DNA of 64,000 nucleotides from CAIVAT01 sp964525995 (GCA_964525995.1 CAZGIM010000004.1:124001-188000), one strand, 5' to 3'; positions 49,910-59,769 are shown, numbered from the stretch's first letter. Numbers and translations are program-made. Notes: a model not told the origin generated them from the letters alone.

Positions 49910-52738
49910 TTATTTTTGATGGTTGAATAGGATCTTTTTCAAATGCATAGCGGTGAAGCTCTCAGGATGATTCGTAATGCTTTCTGGCGTTCCGGTTGCG
50001 ATAATCTTTCCACCGCGCTCACCTCCCTCAGGCCCCATGTCAATGATGTGATCGGCAACTTTGATGACCTCCATGTTGTGTTCGATCACCAATACGGTGT
50101 TTCCTTTGGCTACCAGCTTATTTAAAACGCACAGCAGTACTTTCACATCTTCAAAATGGAGGCCGGTTGTAGGCTCGTCTAAAATGTATAGTGTGTTGCC
50201 GGTATCGGTTTTTGAAAGTTCAGTTGCCAGTTTTACCCGTTGTGCCTCGCCGCCTGAGAGGGTGGTCGATTGCTGTCCAAGCGTGATATACCCGAGACCC
50301 ACCTCATTAAGCGTCTTTATTTTGTGAACAATAAAGGGAATATTCTCAAAAAATTCAACTGCCTGTTCGATCGTCATATTCAACACGTCGTTGATCGATT
50401 TACCTTTGTATCTGACCTCCAGCGTTTCCCGATTGTACCTTCTTCCCTGGCAGGTTTCGCAAGGTACGTAAACATCCGGAAGAAAATTCATTTCGATGAC
50501 GCGAAGTCCTGCTCCCTTGCAGGTTTCACACCTTCCTCCCTTGACATTGAAGGAGAAGCGCCCGGGCAGGTATCCCCTCATCTTCGATTCGGGCAGTCCG
50601 GCGAACAACTTCCTGATCTCATCAAAAACCTTCGTATAGGTCGCCGGGTTTGAACGGGGCGTCCGCCCGATCGGCGACTGATCGATTTCGATCACTTTGT
50701 CGATGTTCTTCAGCCCATCAATCGATCCGTAGGGAAGGGGATTCATCTCCGACCGGTAAAAGTGCTTGCTCAGAATCGGGTATAGCGTCTCATTGATCAG
50801 TGATGATTTCCCGCTGCCCGATAAACCGGTAATACAAATCAGTGTTCCGAGGGGCAGCACCAGATCGATATTTTTCAGATTGTTGCCCCGGGCGCCTTTC
50901 AGAACCAGTGTCTTGCCATTGCCCGGCCGGCGTTCCGCCGGAATATCAATTTTCTTGATGCCGCTAAGATACAAACCGGTCAGATGATGGCTCTTCATGA
51001 TCTCTTCCGGGGTGCCTTGCGCCACAATCTTTCCGCCGTGAACGCCTGCGCCCGGACCGATATCTATGACGTGATCGGCAGCCATGATCGTCTCCTGGTC
51101 GTGTTCGACGACGATCACCGAATTACCGGCGTCGCGCAGGCTTTTCAGCGCCTGGATCAATCGCATGTTGTCATGCTGGTGAAGACCGATGCTGGGTTCA
51201 TCGAGAATATATAAAACCCCAACCAGTTGCGAGCCGATCTGAGTGGCAAGCCGGATGCGCTGGCTTTCACCTCCCGACAAACTCCGTGCGGTACGGTTCA
51301 GGGTAAGATAGCCGATACCGACATCAAGAAGGAATTGGATTCTATTCCTGATTTCACGGATAATTTCGTGGGCAATCGTCCTTTTCCGTTCGTCGAGGTG
51401 CTCAGGTAATCTTTCGATCCAGTGTTGGAGGTTTACCAGATCAGTGTTGGCCAGTTCGGCAATGTTCTTCGATCCGATCCGGAAAAACAACGATTCTTTT
51501 TTTAAACGGGTACCTTCACATTCGGGACAAACTTTCCGGTTCATGAAGTTTCCCGCCCATTTCACGATACCGGCCGGTGCATTATCGCTATACTGGGAGG
51601 TGATAAAACTGACAATGCCTTCATAATTCATGGAATAGTTAGAGGTGACTCCCAGGTACTCATTTTTAATCTTAAAAACCTCATCAGAGCCATAGAGAAT
51701 TACATCGATTGCATGTTCACTGATCTCGGATACCGGCGTGTTCAGATCGAATCCGTATTTCTCTCCAATGGCCTCGATCTGTTTGAAGATCCAGGAATTT
51801 TTATATTCTCCGATGGGCACAATGGCGCCCTTGCGTATGGTTTTCGAAGGGTCGGGAATGATTTTGTTGAGGTCAATTTCGGAAATGGTGCCAAGGCCGT
51901 TGCATTTAGGACATGCTCCATAGGGTGAGTTGAACGAAAAGGTGTTCGGCTCCGGTTCATCATAGGAGATTCCGGTTGTCGGGCACATCAGCAGTTTGCT
52001 GAAATGGCGGGCTATCCCTGTTTCCTGATCTTGGATCATGATAACATCCTTGCCATGTTTCATGGCAGTTCTCACCGAGCCGGTAAGTCGTTGCTTTGAA
52101 TCTGATTTTATGCTGATCTGATCGACTACGATTTCAATATCGTGCATCTTATACCGGTCCGATTGCATCCCGTGGGTGATCTCCCGTACTTCACCGTCAA
52201 TCCTCACATTCAGAAAGCCCTGTTTCCTGATCTGTTCGAATAGTTCACGGTAGTGACCCTTTCGTCCTTTGACGACAGGCGCCAGAATCCGGATATTTTT
52301 CCCTTCATATTCGGAAAGGATCAATGAAATGATCTGTTCTTCGGAATATCGAACCATCAGTTCCCCCGTGTTCAACGAATAGGCGTCTGCAATCCTTGCA
52401 AATAGGAGGCGCATGAAATCGTAGATCTCTGTGATGGTGCCGACCGTGGAGCGCGGATTCCGGTTGGTGGTTTTTTGCTCAATGGCAATGACCGGGCTCA
52501 ATCCGTTGATCTGGTCTACATCGGGACGCTCGAGGTTTCCGATGAACTGACGGGCATAGGCTGAGAAGGTCTCCATGTATCGGCGCTGTCCTTCGGAATA
52601 GATCGTGTCGAATGCCAGCGACGACTTACCGCTTCCGCTGAGGCCGGTGAATACGACCAGTTTTTTGCGCGGAATGGCCAGGTCGATGTTCCTGAGATTG
52701 TGAACCCGGGCGCCGAATACTTCTAAAAAATCTTCCAC
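49910..52738 (-). CDS. uvrA: Excinuclease ABC subunit A
   Basis: UvrA is the damage-recognition ATPase of nucleotide excision repair. The start is GTG at 52738. The 942-residue protein has two ABC modules: Walker A GLSGSGKSSLAFDTIYSEGQ near residue 32 and GLSGSGKSSLINETLYPILS near 640, plus LSGGESQRIRLATQIGS and LSGGEAQRVKLATELSK signatures. Zinc fingers are CPECEGTR-type and CETCKGAG...CETCQGRR. The first zinc module reads CPTTGISYDEPEPNTF, with Thr where a second Cys is usual, before CPKCNGLG. It is preceded by a lytic transglycosylase gene. Confidence 0.97.
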   Translation of the reverse strand: MEDFLEVFGARVHNLRNIDLAIPRKKLVVFTGLSGSGKSSLAFDTIYSEGQRRYMETFSAYARQFIGNLERPDVDQINGLSPVIAIEQKTTNRNPRSTVGTITEIYDFMRLLFARIADAYSLNTGELMVRYSEEQIISLILSEYEGKNIRILAPVVKGRKGHYRELFEQIRKQGFLNVRIDGEVREITHGMQSDRYKMHDIEIVVDQISIKSDSKQRLTGSVRTAMKHGKDVIMIQDQETGIARHFSKLLMCPTTGISYDEPEPNTFSFNSPYGACPKCNGLGTISEIDLNKIIPDPSKTIRKGAIVPIGEYKNSWIFKQIEAIGEKYGFDLNTPVSEISEHAIDVILYGSDEVFKIKNEYLGVTSNYSMNYEGIVSFITSQYSDNAPAGIVKWAGNFMNRKVCPECEGTRLKKESLFFRIGSKNIAELANTDLVNLQHWIERLPEHLDERKRTIAHEIIREIRNRIQFLLDVGIGYLTLNRTARSLSGGESQRIRLATQIGSQLVGVLYILDEPSIGLHQHDNMRLIQALKSLRDAGNSVIVVEHDQETIMAADHVIDIGPGAGVHGGKIVAQGTPEEIMKSHHLTGLYLSGIKKIDIPAERRPGNGKTLVLKGARGNNLKNIDLVLPLGTLICITGLSGSGKSSLINETLYPILSKHFYRSEMNPLPYGSIDGLKNIDKVIEIDQSPIGRTPRSNPATYTKVFDEIRKLFAGLPESKMRGYLPGRFSFNVKGGRCETCKGAGLRVIEMNFLPDVYVPCETCQGRRYNRETLEVRYKGKSINDVLNMTIEQAVEFFENIPFIVHKIKTLNEVGLGYITLGQQSTTLSGGEAQRVKLATELSKTDTGNTLYILDEPTTGLHFEDVKVLLCVLNKLVAKGNTVLVIEHNMEVIKVADHIIDMGPEGGERGGKIIATGTPESITNHPESFTAMHLKKILFNHQK

Positions 52739-52760
52739 CGGCCTTCAGATTACGGGTTGA

Positions 52761-53765
52761 TCAATGAACCTCATTGATCTTTAAAGTATCATTAAAAAAA
52801 TGATCCGGGACCATCCCTTTTTTCAGGCTAACCTTATAGGATAAGGCTTCCTCGAGGGGAATCAGAAAAGTGTATTGCTTCCGTGTCTTGTTCGGAAGGG
52901 TGTAACTTTGAATCCATGGATTCAATTCACGGAGAATCCGGTAATTGACGCCATTCTGTTTGGCAAATGCAGGTACACTGGCGATGGGACTGTCGGCGGT
53001 GATCTGCCGGCAGGGAATCGGATGATACAGATCGGATTCACGGATATAAAATCCATACTTCACCGGATGATTGTAAATTTCTTTTATTGCCAGGATCCGG
53101 TAAAGATATCGCGAGGTTTCATCATTCAGGTACAAGTCGTAATACTTTGAAACCAGCTGTTTTTCCAGGGCACGCTCAATTCCTTCCATCCCCCGGTTGT
53201 AAGATGCTGCCACAAGCGTCCAGTTTCTGAATCCGGAATAAGCGGTCCTTAAATAATCGCAGGCTGCTTCGGTTGCCTTCACCATATGATACCGTTCATC
53301 AACAAATTCATTGATTTCAAGTCCGTGCTTCTGGCCGGTCGCTTTCATAATCTGCCAGTAGCCCTCCGCTCCCGCAGGAGATGTGGAGTTGAGGAGGTTG
53401 CTTTCGGCCAGCGCTAAAAACTTGAAGTCATCGGGGATTCCGTTCTTTTTCAGAATTGGTTCAATGACCGGGAACCAGCGGTGGGCACGCTTGAACATCA
53501 TCAGTGAACTGGAATGCATAAAAGTCGTGGCGATGATCTCGCGTTCATACGCCTCCCTGACATAGAGCAGGTCAAGAGGGACAATTTCACCCGCGAACAT
53601 AGCCTTATCGGGGATTACAGGTGCAAAGATTTTGGTATGACGGGAAAACAGCGCCTGATATTCACGGTCAGGATCGCTTTGATGATCGAGAGCGCAAATG
53701 AAAATCCCTGCTATGATAACCAGGATGATGATAAATCCGTAAGTAAATAAGATTTTGCGCGACAT
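52761..53765 (-). CDS. Membrane-bound lytic transglycosylase (MltD-like)
   Basis: The start is the ATG at 53765 (MSRKILFTYGFIIILVIIAGIFI, signal anchor). The 334-residue protein has an SLT domain at about 95-230 with catalytic Glu121 in ALAESNL and the motif GAEGYWQIMKATGQKHGL. A C-terminal LysM-like segment follows (SVPAFAKQNGVNYRILRELNPWIQSYTLPNKTRKQYTFLIP). Such enzymes cleave glycan strands with 1,6-anhydro formation. It is encoded before uvrA by 22 bases. Confidence 0.88.
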   Translation of the reverse strand: MSRKILFTYGFIIILVIIAGIFICALDHQSDPDREYQALFSRHTKIFAPVIPDKAMFAGEIVPLDLLYVREAYEREIIATTFMHSSSLMMFKRAHRWFPVIEPILKKNGIPDDFKFLALAESNLLNSTSPAGAEGYWQIMKATGQKHGLEINEFVDERYHMVKATEAACDYLRTAYSGFRNWTLVAASYNRGMEGIERALEKQLVSKYYDLYLNDETSRYLYRILAIKEIYNHPVKYGFYIRESDLYHPIPCRQITADSPIASVPAFAKQNGVNYRILRELNPWIQSYTLPNKTRKQYTFLIPLEEALSYKVSLKKGMVPDHFFNDTLKINEVH

Positions 53766-53811
53766 GGTAGTTCCTGATGATGATCCGATAGCCACAATGG
53801 CCGGACGATTG

Positions 53812-54354
53812 CTAAAAAGGTGAAACGAGACTGCTGAACAACGGTGAAATCTTGTCTTTTTCGGAGATTACCGGTTGATCGATACCCCAGCCGATATTCA
53901 GATCGGGATCATTCCACCGGATGCTGCCCTCAGATTCTTTGTTGAAAACCTGCGTGCATTTATAAAAGAAGATGGTGTTATCTTCGAGCGTGGCAAAACC
54001 ATGCGCGAATCCTGCTGGGATCCAGTACATCAGCTTGTTCTTTCCCGACAGTACGATCGACTCCCACTTTCCGTAAGTGGGAGAATCCTTCCGTATATCG
54101 ACGGCGACATCCAGTACCGATCCTTGCATAACCCTGACCAGTTTCCCCTGAGCGAAAGGGGGGCGCTGAAAATGAAGCCCGCGAAGCACCCCTTTCTTTG
54201 ATTTTGACTCATTATCCTGAAAAAAGTGCAGTTCAAGTCCCAGATTCTTTAATTTTTCGTAATTAAAGGACTCGAAAAAATATCCCCGCTCATCTTCAAA
54301 AACATCCGGTTTGATGATCAGCAATCCATCCAGCGGTGTTTTAATAATCTCCAT
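53812..54354 (-). CDS. rfbC: dTDP-4-dehydrorhamnose 3,5-epimerase
   Basis: RfbC/RmlC makes dTDP-4-keto-L-rhamnose in the rhamnose branch of cell-surface polysaccharide synthesis. The 180-residue cupin protein has the family motifs FFESFNYEKL, FFQDNESKSKKGVLRGLHFQ with catalytic His61, KWESIVLSGKNKLMYWIPAGFAHGF and catalytic Tyr131 (FFYKCTQVF). rmlA, rmlB and rmlD are not in the window. It sits between lpd and the lytic transglycosylase, an unusual separation from the rest of the pathway. Confidence 0.94.
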   Translation of the reverse strand: MEIIKTPLDGLLIIKPDVFEDERGYFFESFNYEKLKNLGLELHFFQDNESKSKKGVLRGLHFQRPPFAQGKLVRVMQGSVLDVAVDIRKDSPTYGKWESIVLSGKNKLMYWIPAGFAHGFATLEDNTIFFYKCTQVFNKESEGSIRWNDPDLNIGWGIDQPVISEKDKISPLFSSLVSPF

Positions 54355-54399
54355 ATAAGGTATGTTAGGGTGTTCAACCGAAATAAAATAAGAAGGTTT

Positions 54400-55788
54400 T
54401 CAAAGATGCACGGTTTGTCCGTAGGCGTGGGCTGCCGCTTCCATGATTGCCTCGCTCAACGTGGGGTGGGGATGTACCGATTCAATGATCTCCCGTCCGG
54501 TAGTTTCAAGTTTGCGGGCTACCACCACCTCAGAAATCATCTCCGTGACATGTTCCCCGATCATATGCGCCCCTAACCATTCACCGTAACGGGCATCAAA
54601 GATAACCTTTACAAAACCTTCACGGGCGCCCGATGCTGTCGCTTTTCCGGATGCGGTAAAAGGAAATTTACCAACCAGGATTTCATACCCAGCCTCCCTT
54701 GCCGATTTTTCGGTGTGACCCACCGAAGCGATTTCGGGTTGGGTATAGGTGCACCCGGGAATATTGCCGTAATCAAGTGGCTCAACAGCAAGCCCGGCAA
54801 TCTTCTCCACGCAGATGATGCCTTCATGTGAAGCCACATGGGCCAAAGCCGGCCCTTTAACAATGTCGCCGATTGCATAATATCCTTCAACATTGGTCCG
54901 GTAAAAATCATCCACCACAACTTTCCCTTTTTCTGTAGTAATTCCTACTTCTTCAAGCCCGATGCTTTCGATGTTGGCAGAAATCCCGACAGCCGAAAGT
55001 ACGACGTCGCTCTCGATGATCTCTACTCCCTTCTTGGTGCTGACGATGACTTTGCACCCGTTCTCACCCGCTTCGGCCGATTCAACCGTGACACCAGTCA
55101 TAACTTTCATTCCGGTTTTCTTGAAGGACCGTTCCAGCGTTTTTGAAACTTCTTCATCTTCAATGGGCACAATATTGGGAAGCAATTCGATCAGGGTCAC
55201 CTTGGTCCCGATTGACTGATAAAACCATGCAAATTCGGATCCGATGGCCCCCGAGCCAATCACGACCAGAGTCTTGGGTTGCCCGGGCAGGGTCATTGCT
55301 TCCCGGTACCCGATGATCCTGCGTCCGTCCTGCTTGATATTGGGCAACTGCCGTGAACGAGATCCTGTCGAGAGAATGATGTGCGTGGCAGAATATTCGG
55401 TCACGGTTCCGTTGCCATCGCTCACTACAACGATTTTACCTGGTTTGACGGAACCGGTCCCCGCGATCAAGTCGATTTTGTACTTCTTTAAAAGGAATTG
55501 CACCCCTTTGCTCATCGACTCGGCCACATTGCGGCTTCGGCTAATCATAGCGTCGAAATTGACTTTCGGTTCCTCGGCAATCACGCCATAATCGGCAGCA
55601 TGCAGAACATTTTGAAAAATAGTAGCGCTTTTCAATAACGCTTTGGTGGGGATACAACCCCAGTTCAGGCAAATCCCCCCGATCTCGGCTTTCTCCACGA
55701 CGGCAGTCTTTAATCCTAATTGAGACGCCCTGATAGCGGCAACATAACCACCCGGCCCGCTGCCAATGACTATAATATCGTAATTCAT
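54400..55788 (-). CDS. lpdA: Dihydrolipoyl dehydrogenase
   Basis: Lpd reoxidises the lipoyl group of 2-oxoacid dehydrogenase complexes and the glycine cleavage system. The 462-residue protein has the FAD-binding GSGPGGYVAAIRASQLG, the redox disulfide GGICLNWGCIPTKALL (Cys40 and Cys45), the NAD motif IGSGAIGSEFAWFYQSIG, and the C-terminal active-site HPHPTLSEAI. gcvP lies at the right end of the window. It heads the long minus-strand run that continues through rfbC, uvrA and ftsH. Confidence 0.97.
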   Translation of the reverse strand: MNYDIIVIGSGPGGYVAAIRASQLGLKTAVVEKAEIGGICLNWGCIPTKALLKSATIFQNVLHAADYGVIAEEPKVNFDAMISRSRNVAESMSKGVQFLLKKYKIDLIAGTGSVKPGKIVVVSDGNGTVTEYSATHIILSTGSRSRQLPNIKQDGRRIIGYREAMTLPGQPKTLVVIGSGAIGSEFAWFYQSIGTKVTLIELLPNIVPIEDEEVSKTLERSFKKTGMKVMTGVTVESAEAGENGCKVIVSTKKGVEIIESDVVLSAVGISANIESIGLEEVGITTEKGKVVVDDFYRTNVEGYYAIGDIVKGPALAHVASHEGIICVEKIAGLAVEPLDYGNIPGCTYTQPEIASVGHTEKSAREAGYEILVGKFPFTASGKATASGAREGFVKVIFDARYGEWLGAHMIGEHVTEMISEVVVARKLETTGREIIESVHPHPTLSEAIMEAAAHAYGQTVHL

Positions 55789-56044
55789 AAAGGTTCGGAT
55801 TTAAACTGCGAAATTAACAAAAATTAACCGTTTCGGAAGGTATAGCGACTCTGATTTTTACACCACTGCAACTTCCCGGGGTATTTCAAACAATCAGGAT
55901 TTTAATGGGAATGTCGAAAAGTCTTTATTTATCTCTGGCGATCTCCTCATACATAATGCTCCTTTCCTGAACCCCGTCGGGATGAATTATTTTGTAATAT
56001 AAAATATGTCACTAAATTTATACACTTAAATCAACCAACTGAAG
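55789..56044. other. Intergenic region between divergent lpdA and a PLP enzyme gene
   Basis: This 256-base AT-rich gap contains a stretch at about 55940-56010 with GAACCCCGTCGGGATGAATTA that resembles short hairpin repeats I recall from other Bacteroidota genomes. No exact TAnnTTTG element is seen on either strand; TAATTTCG on the minus strand near the lpdA start is the closest. I see no gene. Confidence 0.4.
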
Positions 56045-57502
56045 ATGGAACATTATCTGAATGCTGCGCGAAGAGCGGTAGCATGGCACCGCGAATACCG
56101 TAAACAGATGAGCCAATGCCGTTTTGATACCATAGCCGCGCATGGTGTATATTCGATGCAGGAAGCGCTCGACTTCAACCAGGGATCGATCATCGAACCT
56201 GTTTACATGGCCACTTCACAGGCCTACCGGGATGCAGATGAAATGGAAGCCGCCCTGGGATACCAGATTCCAACCTGGTGCTATGCCCGGATTGCCAATC
56301 CGACGATGTATTACCTTGAAGGAGTTCTTGCCCTTTTAGAAGGTTATGGATCCGGCCTGGAAACCTCCTGCATCGTCACCTCCTCCGGCATGTCAGCAAT
56401 CCAGAGCGCAGTCGATCCTTTCCTGGTTGCCGACCCCGCGAACCCCGGGAAAAAGATGAACTTCGTGGCGTCGACACAGGTATACGGCGGCACATTCCAA
56501 CAATTTTCCATCCGGAAAGATAAAGAACGTCTTATCGAATGGAGAAAAGTGATTAACTCAACTGACCTGGCAGAATGGGAATCAAAAATTGATGCGGAGA
56601 CCCGGTTCCTTTACGGTGAATTGCCCAGCAATCCCGGCCAGGCATTCTTCGATATCCGTAAAGTCGCTGATCTTGCCCATAAATACGGAATCCCTCTGAT
56701 CGTCGATTCAACGGTTGCTACTCCCGCTTTGCTTCGCCCACTCGGACACGGCGCCGACATTGTGATTCAATCAGTTACCAAATCACTTGCCACGAGCGGA
56801 TTTGGGATCGCAGGGGCCGTGATTTCACGAAAAAACATCGTATCCTCTCTCGATAATCCGGAGATGAAAGCTGACTTTGCAGCTTATCTTAAACTGTTAC
56901 CCAATCGCGACAATGGTCCCAACCTGTCACCCATGAATGCAGTACTTGCCCTTAACGATATCCGGACCATCCGGATGCGAATGGATGTTATGAGTAAAAA
57001 TACCCTGAAGATTGCCCGGTTTCTGAATGAGCACAAACATGTTGAACGGGTTGAATACCTTGGACTGGATAATCACCCGTTGCATGAATTAGCCTCCCGG
57101 TACCTCTTTCTCGTCGATGCAGAGTATGATGAACAGTATCAGAAACCGATGAACCGCTATGGTCACCTGATGTCATTCCTTGTAAAGGGGGATGCGAAAA
57201 TGACCCGCGGGGTATTTGATGCCTTTACACGGATCTGGCGGGCGACAGACCTTGGGCGCATCAAGTCGGTCGCGACCATCCCGGCTATTTCGACCCATTC
57301 ACAACAGGGAGAAGAGGGCAGGAAACTGGCCGGAATCCCTTCAAACCTGATCCGTCTGTGTGTTGGTGTTGAACATCCCGACGACATCATTAAGGATCTG
57401 GATAAAGCTTTAGCAGTGCTGGATGGTAAAAAAGTTTTTGTTTCAGCCCCCGAGTTTTCAGCAGGAGGCGCCTCATCGGCCCGACTCAGAAAGGATTCGT
57501 AA
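56045..57502 (+). CDS. Cys/Met metabolism PLP-dependent enzyme (O-acetylhomoserine sulfhydrylase/trans-sulfuration type)
   Basis: This 485-residue PLP enzyme of the Cys/Met-Met-PP family has CYARIANPTMYYLEG, VTSSGMSAIQSAV, GELPSNPGQAF and Lys246 in QSVTKSLATSGFGIAGAVI, which binds PLP. It is longer than the usual 380-400 residues: about 35 residues precede the core, and inserts lie near 130-140 and 280-300. It may use homoserine esters to make cysteine, cystathionine or homocysteine, but the exact reaction cannot be fixed. thrC follows after 11 bases. Confidence 0.88.
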   Translation: MEHYLNAARRAVAWHREYRKQMSQCRFDTIAAHGVYSMQEALDFNQGSIIEPVYMATSQAYRDADEMEAALGYQIPTWCYARIANPTMYYLEGVLALLEGYGSGLETSCIVTSSGMSAIQSAVDPFLVADPANPGKKMNFVASTQVYGGTFQQFSIRKDKERLIEWRKVINSTDLAEWESKIDAETRFLYGELPSNPGQAFFDIRKVADLAHKYGIPLIVDSTVATPALLRPLGHGADIVIQSVTKSLATSGFGIAGAVISRKNIVSSLDNPEMKADFAAYLKLLPNRDNGPNLSPMNAVLALNDIRTIRMRMDVMSKNTLKIARFLNEHKHVERVEYLGLDNHPLHELASRYLFLVDAEYDEQYQKPMNRYGHLMSFLVKGDAKMTRGVFDAFTRIWRATDLGRIKSVATIPAISTHSQQGEEGRKLAGIPSNLIRLCVGVEHPDDIIKDLDKALAVLDGKKVFVSAPEFSAGGASSARLRKDS

Positions 57503-57513
57503 TAACCCGGCCT

Positions 57514-58875
57514 ATGCTGTACCAGTCAACCAACCGAAAATCCGACCCCGTTTCTTTTAGCCAGGCGCTGCTGAGGGGTCAGGCCCCCGACCGGGGCCTC
57601 TATATGCCGGTAACCATACCGGAAATTTCCCGAGCAACCATGGCTGACTTCGTTAACCTGAGTTACGATGAGATTGCATTCCGGATTGCAAGTAAATTTA
57701 TGGAGGGAGAAATACTTGAGGAAGCATTACGACGGATTACCAGGGAATCATACGACTTCCTCATCCCGTTGGAACAGGTTTCAGGCCGGAATTATATCAT
57801 GCGTTTAGACCAAGGACCCACCGCTTCCTTCAAGGATTTCGCCGCCCGTATGATGGGCCGCCTGATGCAGTATTACCTTGGACAGTCGAATGGCCATCTG
57901 CTCATCCTCACAGCTACTTCCGGAGACACCGGAAGCGCCGTTGCCAATGCTTTTTACGGGCTTGATAACATCCAGGTCGTTGTTCTTTTTCCCAGGTCGG
58001 AGGTCACCGAAAGGCAACGCCGCCAGATGACAACTCTGGGTAAAAATGTCCATATTTTAGCGCTGGATGCGAAATTCGACGATTGTCAGGCATTAGTCAA
58101 ACAGGCTTTTGCGGATGAACAACTCGCACACCTGAACCTCTCCTCTGCCAATTCCATCAACATGGGCCGGCTGATCCCACAGATAGTATATTACTTTTAT
58201 GCCTGGTCGAGACTTGCCAGGACCGATGTTCAGGAAAAAATCATCTTCTCGGTTCCCTCCGGGAATTTCGGTGATATGATGGGGGGAACCCTGGCCCTGA
58301 AAATGGGATTGCCGGTTAAAAAATTCGTGATAGCCACCAATGAAAATGACGAATTTCCCAAATACCTGAATTCAGGGACCTACCAGAAAATTGAACCTTC
58401 ACGCAATTGCATCTCCAGCGCCATGAATGTAGGGCATCCCAGCAACCTTGCCAGACTGGTTTCACTCTATGGCGGTATGATGGACGAAAAGGGAAATATC
58501 AGTATCGAAGCCGATATGGAAACAATGCAAAAGGATCTTTTTTCAGTGAGTATCGACGATGCAAAAACCCGCGAAACCATTACGCAGACTTACCAGACCT
58601 ACAGGATTATGCTGGAACCTCATGGGGCAGTAGGATGGGCGGGATTACAGGAATATTTAAGATATCACCGACATGAAATACCGGACAACCAGCTTTGTGT
58701 TTCGTTAGAGACCGCCCATCCTGCAAAATTTCCCGATGAGATAAGGACACTGTTAGGCGTAGAACCTGAAGCGCCCCCAAGCCTTGCCGGACTTGATACT
58801 AAACCGGAATTTTATACTGATCTAAACCTTGATTATCGGGATTTCAGAACCTATCTTCTGGATCAATTCGGATAA
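57514..58875 (+). CDS. thrC: Threonine synthase
   Basis: ThrC converts O-phosphohomoserine to threonine. The 453-residue protein starts MLYQSTNRKSDPVSFSQALLRGQAPDRGLYMPV and has PLP Lys107 in DQGPTASFKDFAARMMGR, TATSGDTGSAVANAFYGL and VPSGNFGDMMGGTLALKMGLPV. It is the fungal/bacterial longer form without a separate regulatory domain. It is preceded by the trans-sulfuration enzyme, and thrH lies 193 bases downstream. Tandem-repeat patches fill the gap after its stop. Confidence 0.95.
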   Translation: MLYQSTNRKSDPVSFSQALLRGQAPDRGLYMPVTIPEISRATMADFVNLSYDEIAFRIASKFMEGEILEEALRRITRESYDFLIPLEQVSGRNYIMRLDQGPTASFKDFAARMMGRLMQYYLGQSNGHLLILTATSGDTGSAVANAFYGLDNIQVVVLFPRSEVTERQRRQMTTLGKNVHILALDAKFDDCQALVKQAFADEQLAHLNLSSANSINMGRLIPQIVYYFYAWSRLARTDVQEKIIFSVPSGNFGDMMGGTLALKMGLPVKKFVIATNENDEFPKYLNSGTYQKIEPSRNCISSAMNVGHPSNLARLVSLYGGMMDEKGNISIEADMETMQKDLFSVSIDDAKTRETITQTYQTYRIMLEPHGAVGWAGLQEYLRYHRHEIPDNQLCVSLETAHPAKFPDEIRTLLGVEPEAPPSLAGLDTKPEFYTDLNLDYRDFRTYLLDQFG

Positions 58876-58910
58876 CCCCTCCTTTGATTTACATGGATGA
58901 GAATTTCATA

Positions 58911-59055
58911 TTGACTGATTGACGGAATGACTGAATGAGTGATTGAGTGAATGAGTGAATGAGTGATTGAAAATGTGCTAATGTAAAATTTTAAATTATT
59001 TTTTCCCTAATGCCTAATGGCCAATTCCTAATTCCTTGATCCTTGATCTTTGAAC
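58911..59055. repeat. Three consecutive low-complexity tandem patches between thrC and thrH
   Basis: First, an 8-bp period of GA(A/T)TGA(C/G)T-type units runs from 58911 to about 58970. Second, CCTAATG/CCTAATT-like units run over 59005-59034. Third, CCTTGAT units run from about 59033 to 59055. An AT-rich stretch separates the first two. The patches are non-coding on the plus strand and are not CRISPR-like, as the units are short and degenerate. Confidence 0.8.
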
Positions 59056-59068
59056 TAAACTTTTTCCT

Positions 59069-59689
59069 ATGTACATCGTTTGCTCTGATCTTGAAGGCGT
59101 TTTCGTTCCCGAGGTTTGGATCAATGTAGCGGATAAGACTGCAATCCCCGAACTGCGACGGACCACACGCGATGAACCGGACTACAATCTGCTGATGCGG
59201 CAGCGTATGCAGATTCTCGACAAACACGGGTTGAAGCTCCATGATATCCAGGAGGTGATTTCCCGGATCAGACCTTTGCCTGGCGCCCTGGGATTTATCG
59301 AATGGGTCAGAGAAAGAAGCCAGCTTATCGTGGTATCCGATACCTTTATTCAGTTTGCCGATCCGTTGATGAAGCAATTGGGACGACCTACTCTTCTTTG
59401 TCATACCCTGGTTATGGATGAAACAAACCGGATCATTGATTTTACACTTCGCCAGTCCGATCCAAAGCGGCGAACCGTCGAAGCATTGCAGAGCCTGAAC
59501 TATCAGGTGATAGCCATGGGCGACTCTTACAACGACTGCAGCATGCTTCAGCAAGCTGACGTCGGAATACTGTTCAGGCCTCCGGAAAATGTCATCCGCG
59601 ATTACCCCCAATTCCCGGTAGTTCATCAATACGATGAACTGAAAAAAATCCTGCAACCCTATTTTGATGGGAACCCACCGTTAAAATGA
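59069..59689 (+). CDS. thrH: ThrH bifunctional phosphoserine phosphatase / homoserine phosphotransferase
   Basis: This 206-residue HAD-superfamily enzyme resembles Pseudomonas aeruginosa ThrH, which hydrolyses phosphoserine and can transfer phosphate from phosphoserine to homoserine. It has the HAD nucleophile region CSDLEGVFVPEVWINVA (Asp7, Glu9), TTRDEPDYNLLMRQRMQILDKHGLKLHDIQEVI, VVSDTFIQFADPLMKQLGRPTLLCHT, QSDPKRRTVEAL and GDSYNDCSML. It is next to thrC, which uses the product O-phosphohomoserine. Expression may be separate from thrC because repeats fill the gap. Confidence 0.93.
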   Translation: MYIVCSDLEGVFVPEVWINVADKTAIPELRRTTRDEPDYNLLMRQRMQILDKHGLKLHDIQEVISRIRPLPGALGFIEWVRERSQLIVVSDTFIQFADPLMKQLGRPTLLCHTLVMDETNRIIDFTLRQSDPKRRTVEALQSLNYQVIAMGDSYNDCSMLQQADVGILFRPPENVIRDYPQFPVVHQYDELKKILQPYFDGNPPLK

Positions 59690-59708
59690 CTCCCTAATCT
59701 GGCGCCGG

Positions 59709-59740
59709 TTGTACTGGCATCCTTTTAATTATTACCTTTG
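59709..59740 (+). promoter_or_regulatory. Promoter of the second Cys/Met PLP enzyme gene
   Basis: TTG (59709-59711), a 21-base spacer and TACCTTTG (59733-59740) fit the Bacteroidota pattern. The ATG at 59822 is about 80 bases downstream, leaving a longer leader than most here. Confidence 0.6.
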
Positions 59741-59769
59741 CACTTCCTGAAGACGTTGTGTCTGTTTTA

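Noticed and set aside
58911..59055. CRISPR array at the thrC-thrH repeats
   Set aside because: The units are only 7-8 bp and degenerate, there are no unique spacers, and no cas genes are present.
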